Positions 26,328 through 35,085 of a DNA stretch of 64,000 nucleotides are shown piece by piece; position 1 is the first letter of the stretch; each line of letters starts with the position of its first letter. The translations under genes and the position numbers were made by a program. Under the pieces are notes generated by a model. It had not been told where the DNA came from. It searched no databases and saw nothing but the letters and a program-made list of their open reading frames with translations. Location: positions 1 through 64,000 of the forward strand of contig JBCDJJ010000007.1 in assembly GCA_038747915.1 (NCBI GenBank). The letters run 5' to 3'. This stretch comes from JBCDAP01 sp038747915. GTDB lineage: Bacteria > Planctomycetota > Phycisphaerae > Phycisphaerales > UBA1924.

Positions 26328-27011
26328 TTAGGCGACGGCTTCAACCGTCACGGAATGGTCGTTGTTGAGACGGACAATGCGGACACGGGCATTGCGCGGG
26401 ATCTGGTCGCCCTCGGTCTTGGCACTGATGAGCCGCTGACGGCTGTTCACGATCACGCGGACACGACCGCGGGATGTGTTGGCCGCGGGCACGGTCACAT
26501 AGACATCGCCCTCGAGACCAACAAGGTCGCGACGAGAGATGTTGCCGCTCTCGTTAAGCCTGGCGACCTGCGCCAGCGCCCAGACCAGCAGACGCACCAT
26601 GCCGAAGCCCACACCCACGCCAATCACAGCACTGATGCCGACTTCGAGACCGAAGCCCCGGTACGCCGCCAGCCCGCCCCACCCGAAGCCCATGATCAGC
26701 GCCAGGAACGTCTGCACCGAGAGGTACTTGAGCACCGTCGAGCCCTGGGCGTGGTCGACCGCATCGGATGCCGAGGTCGACTCGGCATCACCGACGCCAC
26801 CATCACCGAGCTCTCCGGCGCCTTCGGCGCCCTCGCCGAGTTCGACGCCCACACCCGTGAAGTCACCAGCATCGCCGGCGCCGCCGGTCGCGTCCTCACC
26901 GAGCACATCGCCGAGCGTGAGCAACATCGCGATCCGCAGCGTAAAGAACACCGTGCCGAACAGCGCCGGCAGACTGAACCACAGAGCAGAATCACTAAAG
27001 AGCGCATCCAC
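26328..27011 (-). CDS. NfeD-like partner of flotillin
   Basis: 227 residues: membrane helices at the N-terminus (LWFSLPALFGTVFFTLRIAML) and near 105-160, then a C-terminal OB-fold (DLVGLEGDVYVTVPAANTSRGRVRV...) typical of the YuaF/NfeD family. Between the first helices lies an unusual ~50-residue stretch of Gly, Asp, Glu and Ala, probably a flexible acidic loop. It lies 42 bases upstream of the flotillin-like gene, the classic operon order. GTG at 27011 is preferred because GGGGAGG lies 8 bases before it; a GTG at 27020 would touch the Shine-Dalgarno sequence. Confidence 0.8.
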   Translation of the reverse strand: MDALFSDSALWFSLPALFGTVFFTLRIAMLLTLGDVLGEDATGGAGDAGDFTGVGVELGEGAEGAGELGDGGVGDAESTSASDAVDHAQGSTVLKYLSVQTFLALIMGFGWGGLAAYRGFGLEVGISAVIGVGVGFGMVRLLVWALAQVARLNESGNISRRDLVGLEGDVYVTVPAANTSRGRVRVIVNSRQRLISAKTEGDQIPRNARVRIVRLNNDHSVTVEAVA

Positions 27012-27237
27012 CGCGAACACCTCCCCTTAGGCACCAGAGTACCGCACTTTTCATTTCGGAGAATCGGTCTCGTTGTTTCACCGACCCAGGTGGGTGCTGG
27101 GTGTCCGGGCGGGTTCGATCACGCTTTTCCCTTCTGTTCTCACTCTGAGAGTGGTAGCGTGCGCATCGGCGCTTCCGACCCGTGCGTGCCCGACCAGGAA
27201 CGATCGCCGCGAGGTGCGGCAGACAAAGAGAGCGATC

Positions 27238-29061
27238 ATGCGATCGATCGATCGACTGACAGCGGCCTCGTTGACGGTGATAGCGGGCGCGGGTGTCGGC
27301 GCCGCACAGGTGTTCCCGCCTGTCTTCAATCTCGGCTCGCTGCCGACCGGAGACGGGACCAACGGCGTGGCGTTCACCGGCGGTGTGCCTTACGGCGGGG
27401 CCGGGTTCACGGTCGCGGGCGGCGGCGACCTCAACGGCGACGGGATCCCGGACATCGTCATCGGCGCGCCCGAGGCGGACTTCGGCGAGCCCACGCCCAA
27501 CGGCGAGGTGTACGTCGTGTTCGGGCGGGCGGGTCTCCCCGCGAACACCGCACTCACGGGCTTCACAGGCGCGGACGGATTCGTGATCACGAATACGGTC
27601 GCGGAAGGGCTCGGGCGAGCGGCCGACATCGTGGGCGATGTCAATGGTGATGGCCTCGATGACCTGCTCCTCGGCCTGCCCGGCGATCTGCTCGCGAACC
27701 CGCGCGGCGCGGGCTACGTGCTCTTCGGACGCGACACGACCATGGGCGCGAGTTTCCCGGCTTCGATCGACATCGGTGCACTACCCGCCGGCGCCGGCTT
27801 CCGCATCAACGGATCGATCGACGACTCCGAGACCGGCACCGATGTCAGCGCTGCGGGCGATGTCAACGGCGACAACATCGCCGACTTCATCCTCGGCAAC
27901 TTCGACATCAGCACCACCGGTACGAGCTACGTGGTCTTCGGACGCGATACTGTCGGCGGACCCGACTTCCCGGCGTCGTTCAGCGTGGACGACCTCGATG
28001 GCACGAACGGCTTCGCGATCGACGGTGTCGCGCTGAGTGACTCGGCCGGTCGCGGCGTTGGTGGAGGCGGCGATATCAACGGAGACGGCATCGACGATCT
28101 GATCGTCGGCGCCTATTACGCGTCGCCGGTGAGCAGGGCATACGCCGGGCAGAGCTACGTCGTCTTCGGACGCAACACGACCACCGGACCGGGGTTTCCC
28201 GCCCGCGTGGCACTCGGAACGCTCGGCGCGGGCGATGGGTTCACGATCAACGGCGCCGGCGCCTACGACGGCATCGGCTTCTCGGTGGACGCTGCGGGCG
28301 ATGTCAACGGCGATGGCATCGGCGACCTCATCCTCTCCACATACCAGTACGGGGGCTACGCCGCGAACCCCGGCACCGTCGCGTACCTCGTCTTCGGGCG
28401 TGACGTGAGCGTTGACGGACCGTTCCCCACCACCATCGATCTCGGCACCCTCACGCCGGCCCAGGGCGTGCCCGTCACGCTCTCGAGCGCCAACGGGTAT
28501 GCGATCTCCTTCGTGTCCGCAGCGGGCGACATCAACGGCGATGGGCTCGACGATGTGGTCATTGGTCTGCCGGTGTTCGGCCTCTCTAGCTTGCCGTTCC
28601 CCTCGAGCGCCGCGTTCATCGTCTTCGGGCAATCGTCGTTCTCAGGCTCCATCGACCTGGGGCAGCTCGACGGTGACAACGGCGTCAGGCTCGGCCAGGC
28701 CTCGCTGCTCGACTTGACCGGAGGGTCCGTCTCGGGCGCCGGCGACATCTCGGGCGACGGCATCGACGATGTGCTGGTCGGCGCACCGTCCTCCGGGGCG
28801 TTTGCAGGACCAATGCCGTACACCGGGCAGGTGTACTTGGTGTACGGGCGACAAGTCGACCTCACGCCACCGTTCTGCTCACCCGCCGACCTCGCGCTCC
28901 CCGCCGGGACCCTCGATGCGTTCGACCGGGCCGCGTTCTTCGCCGAAGGCGCCGCGGGCGGGCCGGTGGCCGACCTGTTCCCACTCGACACACCGGACAG
29001 CATGTTCACCGCGTCGGACATCATCGCGTTCGACACGATCTTCACGCTCGGATGCGACTAG
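27238..29061 (+). CDS. FG-GAP seven-repeat secreted protein
   Basis: 607 residues. Signal peptide (MRSIDRLTAASLTVIAGAGVGA), then seven FG-GAP units, each with a calcium loop such as GGGDLNGDGIPDIVIGAP or AAGDVNGDGIGDLIL, and between them VVFGR strands. The end is a ~60-residue module CSPADLALPAGTLDAFDR ... FTLGC, shared with the frameshifted paralogue at 11828-13746. Seven repeats predict an integrin-like seven-bladed propeller on the cell surface. No enzymatic residues are seen. The start is set by the signal peptide; the ribosome-binding site is weak (AAGAGAG). Confidence 0.85.
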   Translation: MRSIDRLTAASLTVIAGAGVGAAQVFPPVFNLGSLPTGDGTNGVAFTGGVPYGGAGFTVAGGGDLNGDGIPDIVIGAPEADFGEPTPNGEVYVVFGRAGLPANTALTGFTGADGFVITNTVAEGLGRAADIVGDVNGDGLDDLLLGLPGDLLANPRGAGYVLFGRDTTMGASFPASIDIGALPAGAGFRINGSIDDSETGTDVSAAGDVNGDNIADFILGNFDISTTGTSYVVFGRDTVGGPDFPASFSVDDLDGTNGFAIDGVALSDSAGRGVGGGGDINGDGIDDLIVGAYYASPVSRAYAGQSYVVFGRNTTTGPGFPARVALGTLGAGDGFTINGAGAYDGIGFSVDAAGDVNGDGIGDLILSTYQYGGYAANPGTVAYLVFGRDVSVDGPFPTTIDLGTLTPAQGVPVTLSSANGYAISFVSAAGDINGDGLDDVVIGLPVFGLSSLPFPSSAAFIVFGQSSFSGSIDLGQLDGDNGVRLGQASLLDLTGGSVSGAGDISGDGIDDVLVGAPSSGAFAGPMPYTGQVYLVYGRQVDLTPPFCSPADLALPAGTLDAFDRAAFFAEGAAGGPVADLFPLDTPDSMFTASDIIAFDTIFTLGCD

Positions 29062-29116
29062 GCACCGATCAAGCGTCGAAGCCGCGAACGGGCCACGTTC
29101 GGCCGGCTCGCGGCAG

Positions 29117-29189
29117 TGGAGTGGATGAGACTCGAACTCACAACCTCCTCGATGCGACCGAGGCGCTCTCCCAATTGAGCTACCACCCC
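29117..29189 (-). tRNA. tRNA-Ala (anticodon CGC)
   Basis: 73 bases fold as a standard cloverleaf on the minus strand. The acceptor stem GGGGTGG/CCACTCC has a G-U at the third pair, the alanine identity element. The D-arm is GCTCAATTGGGAGAGC. The anticodon stem CCTCG/CGAGG has loop GTCGCAT (anticodon CGC), and the T-arm contains TTCGAGT. Discriminator A. CCA is not encoded. Confidence 0.93.
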
Positions 29190-29295
29190 AAATTGTTGGC
29201 CTCGCCGAAGCGAGCACAGCATTGTATCGGCCATACGCGGCGGGGCAATTCGGCAGGAGTCAGCTCGAGCGTCGCCCGGGGCGTACCCTGCCGAT

Positions 29296-29481
29296 ATGAA
29301 AGCCGAGACCATGCTCGCCGAACTCAACCGCCTGCGCCAAGATCTGGACAAGGACCCGTCCGACATCGAGTGGCTCACGCTGCACCATGTGTTCTGCTTC
29401 GTGAGCTACCAAACCGGAGAGCTCCAGAAGTACCTCGACGAGATGGCAGGCAAAGGCGAGTTCGACGAGTTCGAAGCCTGA
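29296..29481 (+). CDS. Small conserved-looking protein, unknown function
   Basis: 61 residues beginning MKAETMLAELNRLRQDLDKD and ending GKGEFDEFEA. It is soluble, acidic and mostly helical, with a central WLTLHHVFCFVSYQTGEL segment. Base composition and third-position G/C match real genes of the window, and the frame is isolated from other coding strands, so it is probably expressed. It lies between the tRNA gene and hemW; the stop is 27 bases from the convergent hemW stop. No family recognised. Confidence 0.6.
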   Translation: MKAETMLAELNRLRQDLDKDPSDIEWLTLHHVFCFVSYQTGELQKYLDEMAGKGEFDEFEA

Positions 29482-29508
29482 CCGAACCCCGGACCCGACA
29501 AACGAGCG

Positions 29509-30759
29509 TCAGTCCGGGTCGAGGGCGGCCATGAGGTCAGCCGCGATGCCGTCGGCGTGGTGCAGGCCCGCATCCGTCAACGCCCACCGGTCGCCCCGAA
29601 CCTCGAGTCGGCCGAGATCGATCGCGCCGGCGACCGCGTTGGTGAGCCGCTCGTGCGCACCGATCGCGGCTGCACCGTCACACGTCTCGACGATCGGGAG
29701 CCCTTCGCGGAGTCGCAGCCCGGTCATGATCCGCTCGGCGAGTGCGCGACACGGGTCGGGCGGCTCCACATCAACGAGTGGTCCGGCGCCGATCTGCTCG
29801 ACGACACCCAACCACTCCCGCAGGTTCGGCACGTTCTTGAATCGCCACCCGTTGACATGCCCCGACGCTGACGGCCCACCGGCGAGCCAGTCTTCCTGCC
29901 GCCAGTAGGCCAGGTTGTGCCGGCACTCTGCGCCGTGGCGGGCGAAGTTGGAGACCTCGTACCGCGCCAGGCCGTGCGCACCGAGCGTGCCCGCGACGAG
30001 ATCGAACATCGCGAGCTCGAGTTCCTCGCCCGCTGGCTCGAACTCATTGCGCGCGAGACGGGCGGTCATCGCGGTGTTCGGCTCGTAAGTCAGCGCGTAG
30101 GCAGAGATGTGCTCGACCGGGAGCGCGATCGCCGCCCGGAGATCAGCTTCGACATCGTCGAGTGTCTGACCGGGGATGGCATAAATGAGGTCGATCGAGA
30201 GCCGCTCGATGCCCGCTGCCACCGCCGTATCGAGGGCGCGGGGAACAGACGCGGGGTCGTGCCACCGTTCGAGCGTGTCGAGATGGCGAGGATCGAAGGA
30301 CTGGGCACCAACCGAGAGCCGGTTGACCCCCCCCGCTGCCAAGGCAGCAAGGAGCTCGAGGTCGGCGGTCTCGGGGTTGCACTCGACCGTGAACTCGCAC
30401 GCCGGCTCGAACGCGAAGTACTGGTGCAACGCCCCCAGAACCACGTCCCACCACGCCCTGCGGAGCAGCGTGGGCGTGCCGCCCCCCACGAACACGCTCT
30501 CGAGCGGGCCGGCGGTCTCGGAGATCGTGCGCATCTGAGCGGCGAGCGCGTAGGCGAACCGCTCTTGCCGATCCTGTGAATCGACGAAGGAGTAGAAGTC
30601 GCAGTAGTGGCACTTGTGAAAGCAGAAGGGCACGTGCAGGTAGAGCGATCGGGCGCACCCACCGGCGTGGATGTGATGGTGACGGCGCAGATGGTGCGCG
30701 GCGTCGAGGCCGTCTCCCGCACCGGATTGCCCCTCGATGGTGGCCGCGATACCTTGCAC
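29509..30759 (-). CDS. hemW: Heme chaperone HemW (radical SAM)
   Basis: 416 residues. Radical-SAM cluster C46-x3-C50-x2-C53 in VPFCFHKCHYCDFYS, with the HemN-like FVGGGTPTLL, ECNPET and SVGAQSF blocks. The C-terminal HemN_C domain is present. The C-x3-C-x2-C followed by D-F rather than the HemN CG pattern fits HemW, which transfers heme, not oxygen-independent coproporphyrinogen oxidase. A GTG start at 30759 is used; further upstream the frame overlaps the divergent FHA gene. Divergent spacing to that gene is 63 bases. Confidence 0.85.
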   Translation of the reverse strand: MQGIAATIEGQSGAGDGLDAAHHLRRHHHIHAGGCARSLYLHVPFCFHKCHYCDFYSFVDSQDRQERFAYALAAQMRTISETAGPLESVFVGGGTPTLLRRAWWDVVLGALHQYFAFEPACEFTVECNPETADLELLAALAAGGVNRLSVGAQSFDPRHLDTLERWHDPASVPRALDTAVAAGIERLSIDLIYAIPGQTLDDVEADLRAAIALPVEHISAYALTYEPNTAMTARLARNEFEPAGEELELAMFDLVAGTLGAHGLARYEVSNFARHGAECRHNLAYWRQEDWLAGGPSASGHVNGWRFKNVPNLREWLGVVEQIGAGPLVDVEPPDPCRALAERIMTGLRLREGLPIVETCDGAAAIGAHERLTNAVAGAIDLGRLEVRGDRWALTDAGLHHADGIAADLMAALDPD

Positions 30760-30822
30760 CGAGCAGTGTAGCGCGGCGGAGTCCGCGCTCCGGTTTGGCG
30801 CACCACTCGGCGCCGGAGGCCG

Positions 30823-31410
30823 ATGCAGGTGGACGCGAATCTCGTGGTCTTCAAGCCCGATGGCAGCCGGATGGACATTCCGCTGTCGGTCGGCACGTAC
30901 TCCGTGGGCCGGAGCAAAGAGTGCCGTCTTCGCGTGCCGCTGCCCAACGTCTCGCGTCAGCACTGCGAACTCCGCGTCGGCCAAGACGACCTGCGTGTCT
31001 GCGATATGGGCTCATCGAATGGGACGTTCCGCAACGGTCTGCGGCTGAGCCCCGGCGACGAGGTGCCACTCCACGCGGGCGATGTGGTGGCGATCGGGGC
31101 CTTCCAGATGACGCTCCAGGTCGACGGCGAGCCGGCGAGTGTGACGCCCCCACCACCGCCGCCACCGCAGGCACCCGCTCGCGCCGCGAAGTCGGCAGCC
31201 CCGCCCGTCCCGTCGGCCTCCGGGCCTTCGCCGGCCTCGGCATCCGCCGCGACCGCCGGCCCTGGTCAGCTCGAGGGGCTCGACGACGAACTCGAAGACC
31301 TCGACGAGACGATCTCTCGCGTCGGGCCACCCGGGCTGCTCGGCAACTCGGACTCGAGCGCGTTCGACGTCGACCTCGACCTCGATGAAGACGAGAACCC
31401 CACGGCGTGA
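30823..31410 (+). CDS. FHA-domain protein
   Basis: 195 residues with an N-terminal forkhead-associated domain: G29-R-S31, S44-R-Q-H47 and S64-S-N-G-T68 are the phosphothreonine-binding residues. After residue ~105 comes a Pro/Ala-rich linker and an acidic tail (GLDDELEDLDETISRVG, DVDLDLDEDE). FHA domains read Ser/Thr-kinase phosphorylation; one such kinase is encoded at 40852-41772, but a link is only a guess. Soluble, no membrane segment. Confidence 0.88.
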   Translation: MQVDANLVVFKPDGSRMDIPLSVGTYSVGRSKECRLRVPLPNVSRQHCELRVGQDDLRVCDMGSSNGTFRNGLRLSPGDEVPLHAGDVVAIGAFQMTLQVDGEPASVTPPPPPPPQAPARAAKSAAPPVPSASGPSPASASAATAGPGQLEGLDDELEDLDETISRVGPPGLLGNSDSSAFDVDLDLDEDENPTA

Positions 31411-31444
31411 CCATCGCCCGCCCAGCCCCGTCCCGCCGTGGCGG

Positions 31445-31615
31445 TCAGGCCGCTTCGTTCTTCTTGGAGGGTGGCGGCGGTGCCTTGGACGCACCAGCCT
31501 TCGGGATGCGGATGTTCGTCCCGCAGCTGTTACACCGCACCAGCCGCCCACGAGCATCGTCGGGAACGGCCAGCACCGATCGACACTTGAGGTTCGGGCA
31601 CATGATCCGGATCAT
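31445..31615 (-). CDS. Small zinc-ribbon protein
   Basis: 56 residues with a zinc ribbon of the MJ0042 type: CPNLKC...VRCNSCGTNIRIP gives two C-x(2,4)-C pairs. The rest is a Pro/Ser/Lys tail. ATG at 31615 (MIRIMCPNLKCRS) begins just ahead of the ribbon; a GTG at 31681 would add 22 charged residues and cannot be excluded. It is convergent with the FHA gene and divergent from purA. Such ribbons often bind RNA polymerase or act as chaperones; no role is assigned. Confidence 0.7.
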   Translation of the reverse strand: MIRIMCPNLKCRSVLAVPDDARGRLVRCNSCGTNIRIPKAGASKAPPPPSKKNEAA

Positions 31616-31712
31616 CAGGGTGGTCTCGCGGCGCTCGTCCGGCGTGACATCGACCCGATCGCGGCGCGCCTTGAACGCCACCTCGCCAGGGGAACGCTAG
31701 CCGAGGGAGATC

Positions 31713-33116
31713 ATGCCGAGCCTCACCCCCGACCTGGATCCGTCCATGCCCACCAACGCCCCCGTCATGTCCTCTAATCACCCCGCCACGAAGGCTGCAT
31801 CCGCGGTCGTTGGGCTCCAATGGGGAGATGAGGGCAAGGGCAAACTGATCGATCTGCTCGCCGCCGAGCACGACGCGGTGGTCCGATACAACGGCGGCGC
31901 GAACGCCGGGCATTCCGTGGTCATCGATGGTCAGCGGTTCGCGCTGCACCTGGTGCCGTGCGGGGTATTTCACGAGCACTCGATCGGGGTCATCGGCAAC
32001 GGTGTGGTGATCGACCCGGTGAAGCTGGTCGAGGAACTGGAAGAGCTCCGCGGGCAGGGCTTCGGCGTGGCGCCCGAGCGGCTCGCGATCTCCGACCGTG
32101 CGCACGTGGTCATGCCCTACCACAAGGCCGAGGATGCACTCCGCGAGGAGGTGCTGACCAGTTCAGCGGCCGGCTCGCCCAAGGTGTACGACCAGGCGAT
32201 CGGCACGACGCGCCGCGGCATCGGACCGGCCTACTCCGACAAGGCGAATCGCGCGACCGCCATCCGCATGGGCGACCTGCTTCGGCCGGAGGTGCTCCGC
32301 GAGAAGCTCGAGCGGGTCTGCTACTTCAAGAACGTGCTGCTCGGAAGCCACGGCCCGATCGAGGGTCAGCCGCACGAGCCGCTCGACCCTGCCAGCCTGG
32401 CCGAGCGGTACCTCGCAATCGGAGATCATCTGCGCGCGCACATTGTCGACACGACGTACCTGCTGCACGACATGCTGCACGAAGGCCGCCGGCTGCTCTT
32501 CGAGGGCGCCAACGCGACCCTGCTCGATGTCGACCACGGCACGTACCCGTACGTGACGAGTTCGAACTGCTCGTCGCTCGGCATCCCCGCTGGGTCGGGC
32601 GTGCCGGGGCGGTGGGTCGGGGCCATCACCGGTGTGCTCAAGGCCTACTCGACACGTGTGGGGAGCGGCCCGTTCCCCACCGAGCTCGCCGACGAGACGG
32701 GCGACCGGATCCGCGAGCGCGGGCGTGAATTCGGCACGACCACCGGTCGTCCGCGGCGGTGCGGGTGGCTCGACCTCGTCGCGGTCCGGTACTCGGCGAT
32801 GGTCAACGGCGTGGACGAGCTCGGGCTCACGCTGCTCGATGTGCTCTCGGGCTTCGATGAACTCAAGGTGTGCGTGGCCTACCGTCTGAAGGACGGGTCG
32901 ACCACCGAGCGTTTCCTGCCGGACGCCTCGGCGCTCGCCGGGGCGGAGCCCGTGTACGAGGTGATGACGGGGTGGGACGAGGACATCACCGCGGTGCGCC
33001 ACCGCGCCGACCTCCCCGGTGCGGCTCGCCAGTACGTCGAGCTGATCGAGGCACACGCGCGGGTGCCGATCACCACGATCGGCGTCGGTCCGGATCGGGC
33101 ACAGACGGTGAGATAA
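31713..33116 (+). CDS. purA: Adenylosuccinate synthetase
   Basis: 467 residues. Makes adenylosuccinate from IMP and aspartate with GTP, the first committed step to AMP. GLQWGDEGKGKLID (active-site Asp and P-loop), NGGANAGHSVV (catalytic His), GTTRRGIGPAY, and the C-terminal GTTTGRPRRCGWLD are all intact. The first ~29 residues before ASAVVGLQWGDEGKGK are not conserved in the family, so an ATG 33 or 54 bases later is also possible. A terminator-type hairpin and repeat A copy 3 lie downstream. Confidence 0.95.
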   Translation: MPSLTPDLDPSMPTNAPVMSSNHPATKAASAVVGLQWGDEGKGKLIDLLAAEHDAVVRYNGGANAGHSVVIDGQRFALHLVPCGVFHEHSIGVIGNGVVIDPVKLVEELEELRGQGFGVAPERLAISDRAHVVMPYHKAEDALREEVLTSSAAGSPKVYDQAIGTTRRGIGPAYSDKANRATAIRMGDLLRPEVLREKLERVCYFKNVLLGSHGPIEGQPHEPLDPASLAERYLAIGDHLRAHIVDTTYLLHDMLHEGRRLLFEGANATLLDVDHGTYPYVTSSNCSSLGIPAGSGVPGRWVGAITGVLKAYSTRVGSGPFPTELADETGDRIRERGREFGTTTGRPRRCGWLDLVAVRYSAMVNGVDELGLTLLDVLSGFDELKVCVAYRLKDGSTTERFLPDASALAGAEPVYEVMTGWDEDITAVRHRADLPGAARQYVELIEAHARVPITTIGVGPDRAQTVR

Positions 33117-33134
33117 CGCACGAGGAGAAAAGGC

Positions 33135-33166
33135 GGAACACGGGCGTCAGAGCATCGCCGTGTTCC
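33135..33166 (-). terminator. Intrinsic terminator for the minus-strand DUF481-like gene
   Basis: GGAACACGG (33135-33143) pairs with CCGTGTTCC (33158-33166). On the minus strand the stem is followed by GCCTTTTCTCC, a T-rich tract. It lies beyond repeat A copy 3, so that repeat would be kept in the mRNA. Confidence 0.55.
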
Positions 33167-33174
33167 ACAGCTGG

Positions 33175-33284
33175 GTGGTGGGAGCGTCTCGCTCTCACGA
33201 ACATTCGCCCAGAGGCCTGCATTCGGCTGTGGGAGCGGGACGCTCCCGCCACCAGACCCCGCGAACACGAAGACGCCAGATGGC
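33175..33284 (-). repeat. Stop-adjacent repeat A, copy 3
   Basis: Starts within two bases of the TAG stop of the DUF481-like gene. In the mRNA sense it has the GGCGTCTTCGTGTTC tail, hairpin GGGAGCGTCCCGCTCCC, spacer, GGGCGAATGTTCGTG and hairpin GAGAGCGAGACGCTCCCAC. Organisation and orientation match copies 1 and 2. Confidence 0.8.
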
Positions 33285-34421
33285 CTAAAACCCAAACACG
33301 ATGCGCGCCGTGTAGCTCAGCTCGCTCTCGTTGATGTTGACCGCTTCGGAGTCGAACTCGTACCGCACGCCCAACAGCAGCCGCAGGTCGGGCTCGTTCT
33401 CGAGCCGCATCTCCCAGCTCGAGTCGACGATAGCACGATACTCACCGAGCTCATCAAGATCGGGGAACAGCTCACCGGCCGCCTTGAAGGTCTGGCGGGC
33501 GGTCAGGCGGTGCTCGAGGTCGGCCGCGAAGTTGAGCTCGGGGTCGAACTCGTCATCGGTCGGGCTGCCGAACTCGCGGACCGCGCCGCCGCCGACGCGC
33601 GCCCGGAAATTGGTCTCCTGGTTGTCGATGAAGCGGTAGCCGAGCGTCCCGTTGAACGCGAAGCGGAAGTCATAATTACGGAACTCATTGGCCTCGCCGG
33701 AGGTTCGTAGCTGCAACGACCACCGCGAGTCGTCGAACCGGAAGTCGTTTCTCGCGTTGTATGTGATTCGGTTGACGTTACGGTCACCCTCGACCTCCGA
33801 GAAGCGGTAGCGGGTGTCGAAGTTGAAGGTGCCGCCGCGCGACCGTCTCCGCGTCTTGAAGGCCACATCCGTCTGGACAGTGTCGCGCACACCCTCGTTG
33901 CCGGTGAGACCGAAGGAGATCTCGCTGTCCCAGTTGACGTTGGGCTTGGCAGGCTTGGGTGGGGGCTTGGGCTTAGGCTCGGGCTCGGGCTCGGGCTCGG
34001 TGGCCGGCGGCGCGGTGGGCTCGACCGCTGGCGGCGGATCGGCCGGCGGGTCGGTCGGTGCCTCCGGGACGGGCTCGCGTGGCTCGCCCGGGCTGCGGCG
34101 TCGAGATGAGCCGTTGTCTGCGAAGCCCGAGGTCACCGACGAGATGTCGGTGATCGGGATGTCGACGCGTCCGAGGACCGTGTTGTCGATCCCGAGGATG
34201 CCCCCGGTGTTCTCGAGGATCGAGCCGGTGATCACATCGCCGTTGGAGAGCACCACGCGGACCGCGGTGCCGATGGCCGAGGCTTGGTTGAAATCAACCT
34301 CTGCACTTCGTTGGTCGTCGCGGGCGTTGGCGCCACCGGATTGAGCCGCCGCGGCGGCGCCCGCCACGGTCATCGCCGCCAGCAGTGTCGTCAGCCGCCC
34401 CACTCGTGCCCGGTCACGCAT
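33285..34421 (-). CDS. Outer-membrane DUF481-like beta-barrel protein
   Basis: 378 residues. Signal peptide (RLTTLLAAMTVAGAAAAAQ), an SH3-like first domain (VVLSNGDVITGSILENTGG... VDIPITDISSV), a linker of Pro, Glu and Lys repeats (~150-185), then a C-terminal barrel of alternating strands (WDSEISFGLTGNEG, DTRYRFSEVEGD, LGYRFIDNQETNFRARVGGG) ending in Phe, as in outer-membrane proteins. DUF481 barrels are surface proteins of unknown job. Start at 34421 leaves 46 bases to the divergent rlmE start; longer starts would overlap it. Confidence 0.75.
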   Translation of the reverse strand: MRDRARVGRLTTLLAAMTVAGAAAAAQSGGANARDDQRSAEVDFNQASAIGTAVRVVLSNGDVITGSILENTGGILGIDNTVLGRVDIPITDISSVTSGFADNGSSRRRSPGEPREPVPEAPTDPPADPPPAVEPTAPPATEPEPEPEPKPKPPPKPAKPNVNWDSEISFGLTGNEGVRDTVQTDVAFKTRRRSRGGTFNFDTRYRFSEVEGDRNVNRITYNARNDFRFDDSRWSLQLRTSGEANEFRNYDFRFAFNGTLGYRFIDNQETNFRARVGGGAVREFGSPTDDEFDPELNFAADLEHRLTARQTFKAAGELFPDLDELGEYRAIVDSSWEMRLENEPDLRLLLGVRYEFDSEAVNINESELSYTARIVFGF

Positions 34422-34467
34422 GCCGGTACTGTCGGCTCCAAGCCGTCCCTGGCCCAAACGAACTCGC

Positions 34468-35085
34468 ATGACCCGAGCATATCCCGTGGCGCGACGCGTC
34501 CTGCACGACCAATTCTTCAAGAAGGCCAAAGACGAGGGCTACGCCTCCAGGGCGGCGTACAAGCTGATGCAGCTCGACGAGAAATTCTCACTGCTGCGTC
34601 CGGGTGACCGCGTGCTGGACCTCGGGTGCGCGCCAGGGTCGTGGCTTCAGGTAGCTGGGGAGCGGGTCGGGCCGAGCGGCGCGGTCCTCGGGCTCGATCT
34701 GCACCGGGTTCGGCTCGGGCTGCCCGCCCACGTCCGCACGATCGAAGGGGATGTGGAGGCAATCGATGCGCCGGCTCTCGTTGAGCAAGCGGGCGGCCTG
34801 TTCGACGTCGTCATGAGCGACATGGGCCCCAAGACGACGGGTCACAACGACCATTTTCTGTCGGTCCGGCTCTGCGATGCGGCCCTGGGCCTGGCTCTGC
34901 GGTGTCTCAAGCCAACAGGGCACCTGGCCATGAAGGTGCTCGAGGGGAGCGAGTATCGCCGCCTGCTCGACGATGTGGGCGAACTCTTCGCCACGTGCAA
35001 AGGCTACAAGCCAGCCGCGAGCCGGAGCGTCAGCCGCGAGATGTACATCGTGGGCAAGGGGTTCGTGGGGATCGCCCCGGGGTGA
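34468..35085 (+). CDS. rlmE: 23S rRNA (uridine-2'-O-)-methyltransferase
   Basis: 205 residues, RrmJ/FtsJ type. It methylates U2552 in the A-loop of 23S rRNA. The catalytic K-D-K series appears as K32 (RAAYKL), D118 (VVMSDMGP) and K156 (LAMKVLEG). The SAM-binding loop is VLDLGCAPGSW at ~49-59. RlmE of this length is normal. The stop TGA at 35083-35085 is immediately followed by the reverse-complement stop of the convergent desaturase, so the two genes are packed end to end with no spacer. Confidence 0.92.
   Translation: MTRAYPVARRVLHDQFFKKAKDEGYASRAAYKLMQLDEKFSLLRPGDRVLDLGCAPGSWLQVAGERVGPSGAVLGLDLHRVRLGLPAHVRTIEGDVEAIDAPALVEQAGGLFDVVMSDMGPKTTGHNDHFLSVRLCDAALGLALRCLKPTGHLAMKVLEGSEYRRLLDDVGELFATCKGYKPAASRSVSREMYIVGKGFVGIAPG

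Noticed and set aside
26355..27650. 431-codon plus-strand frame through the NfeD-like gene and FG-GAP leader
   Set aside because: Opposes a gene with a clear OB-fold and operon partner.
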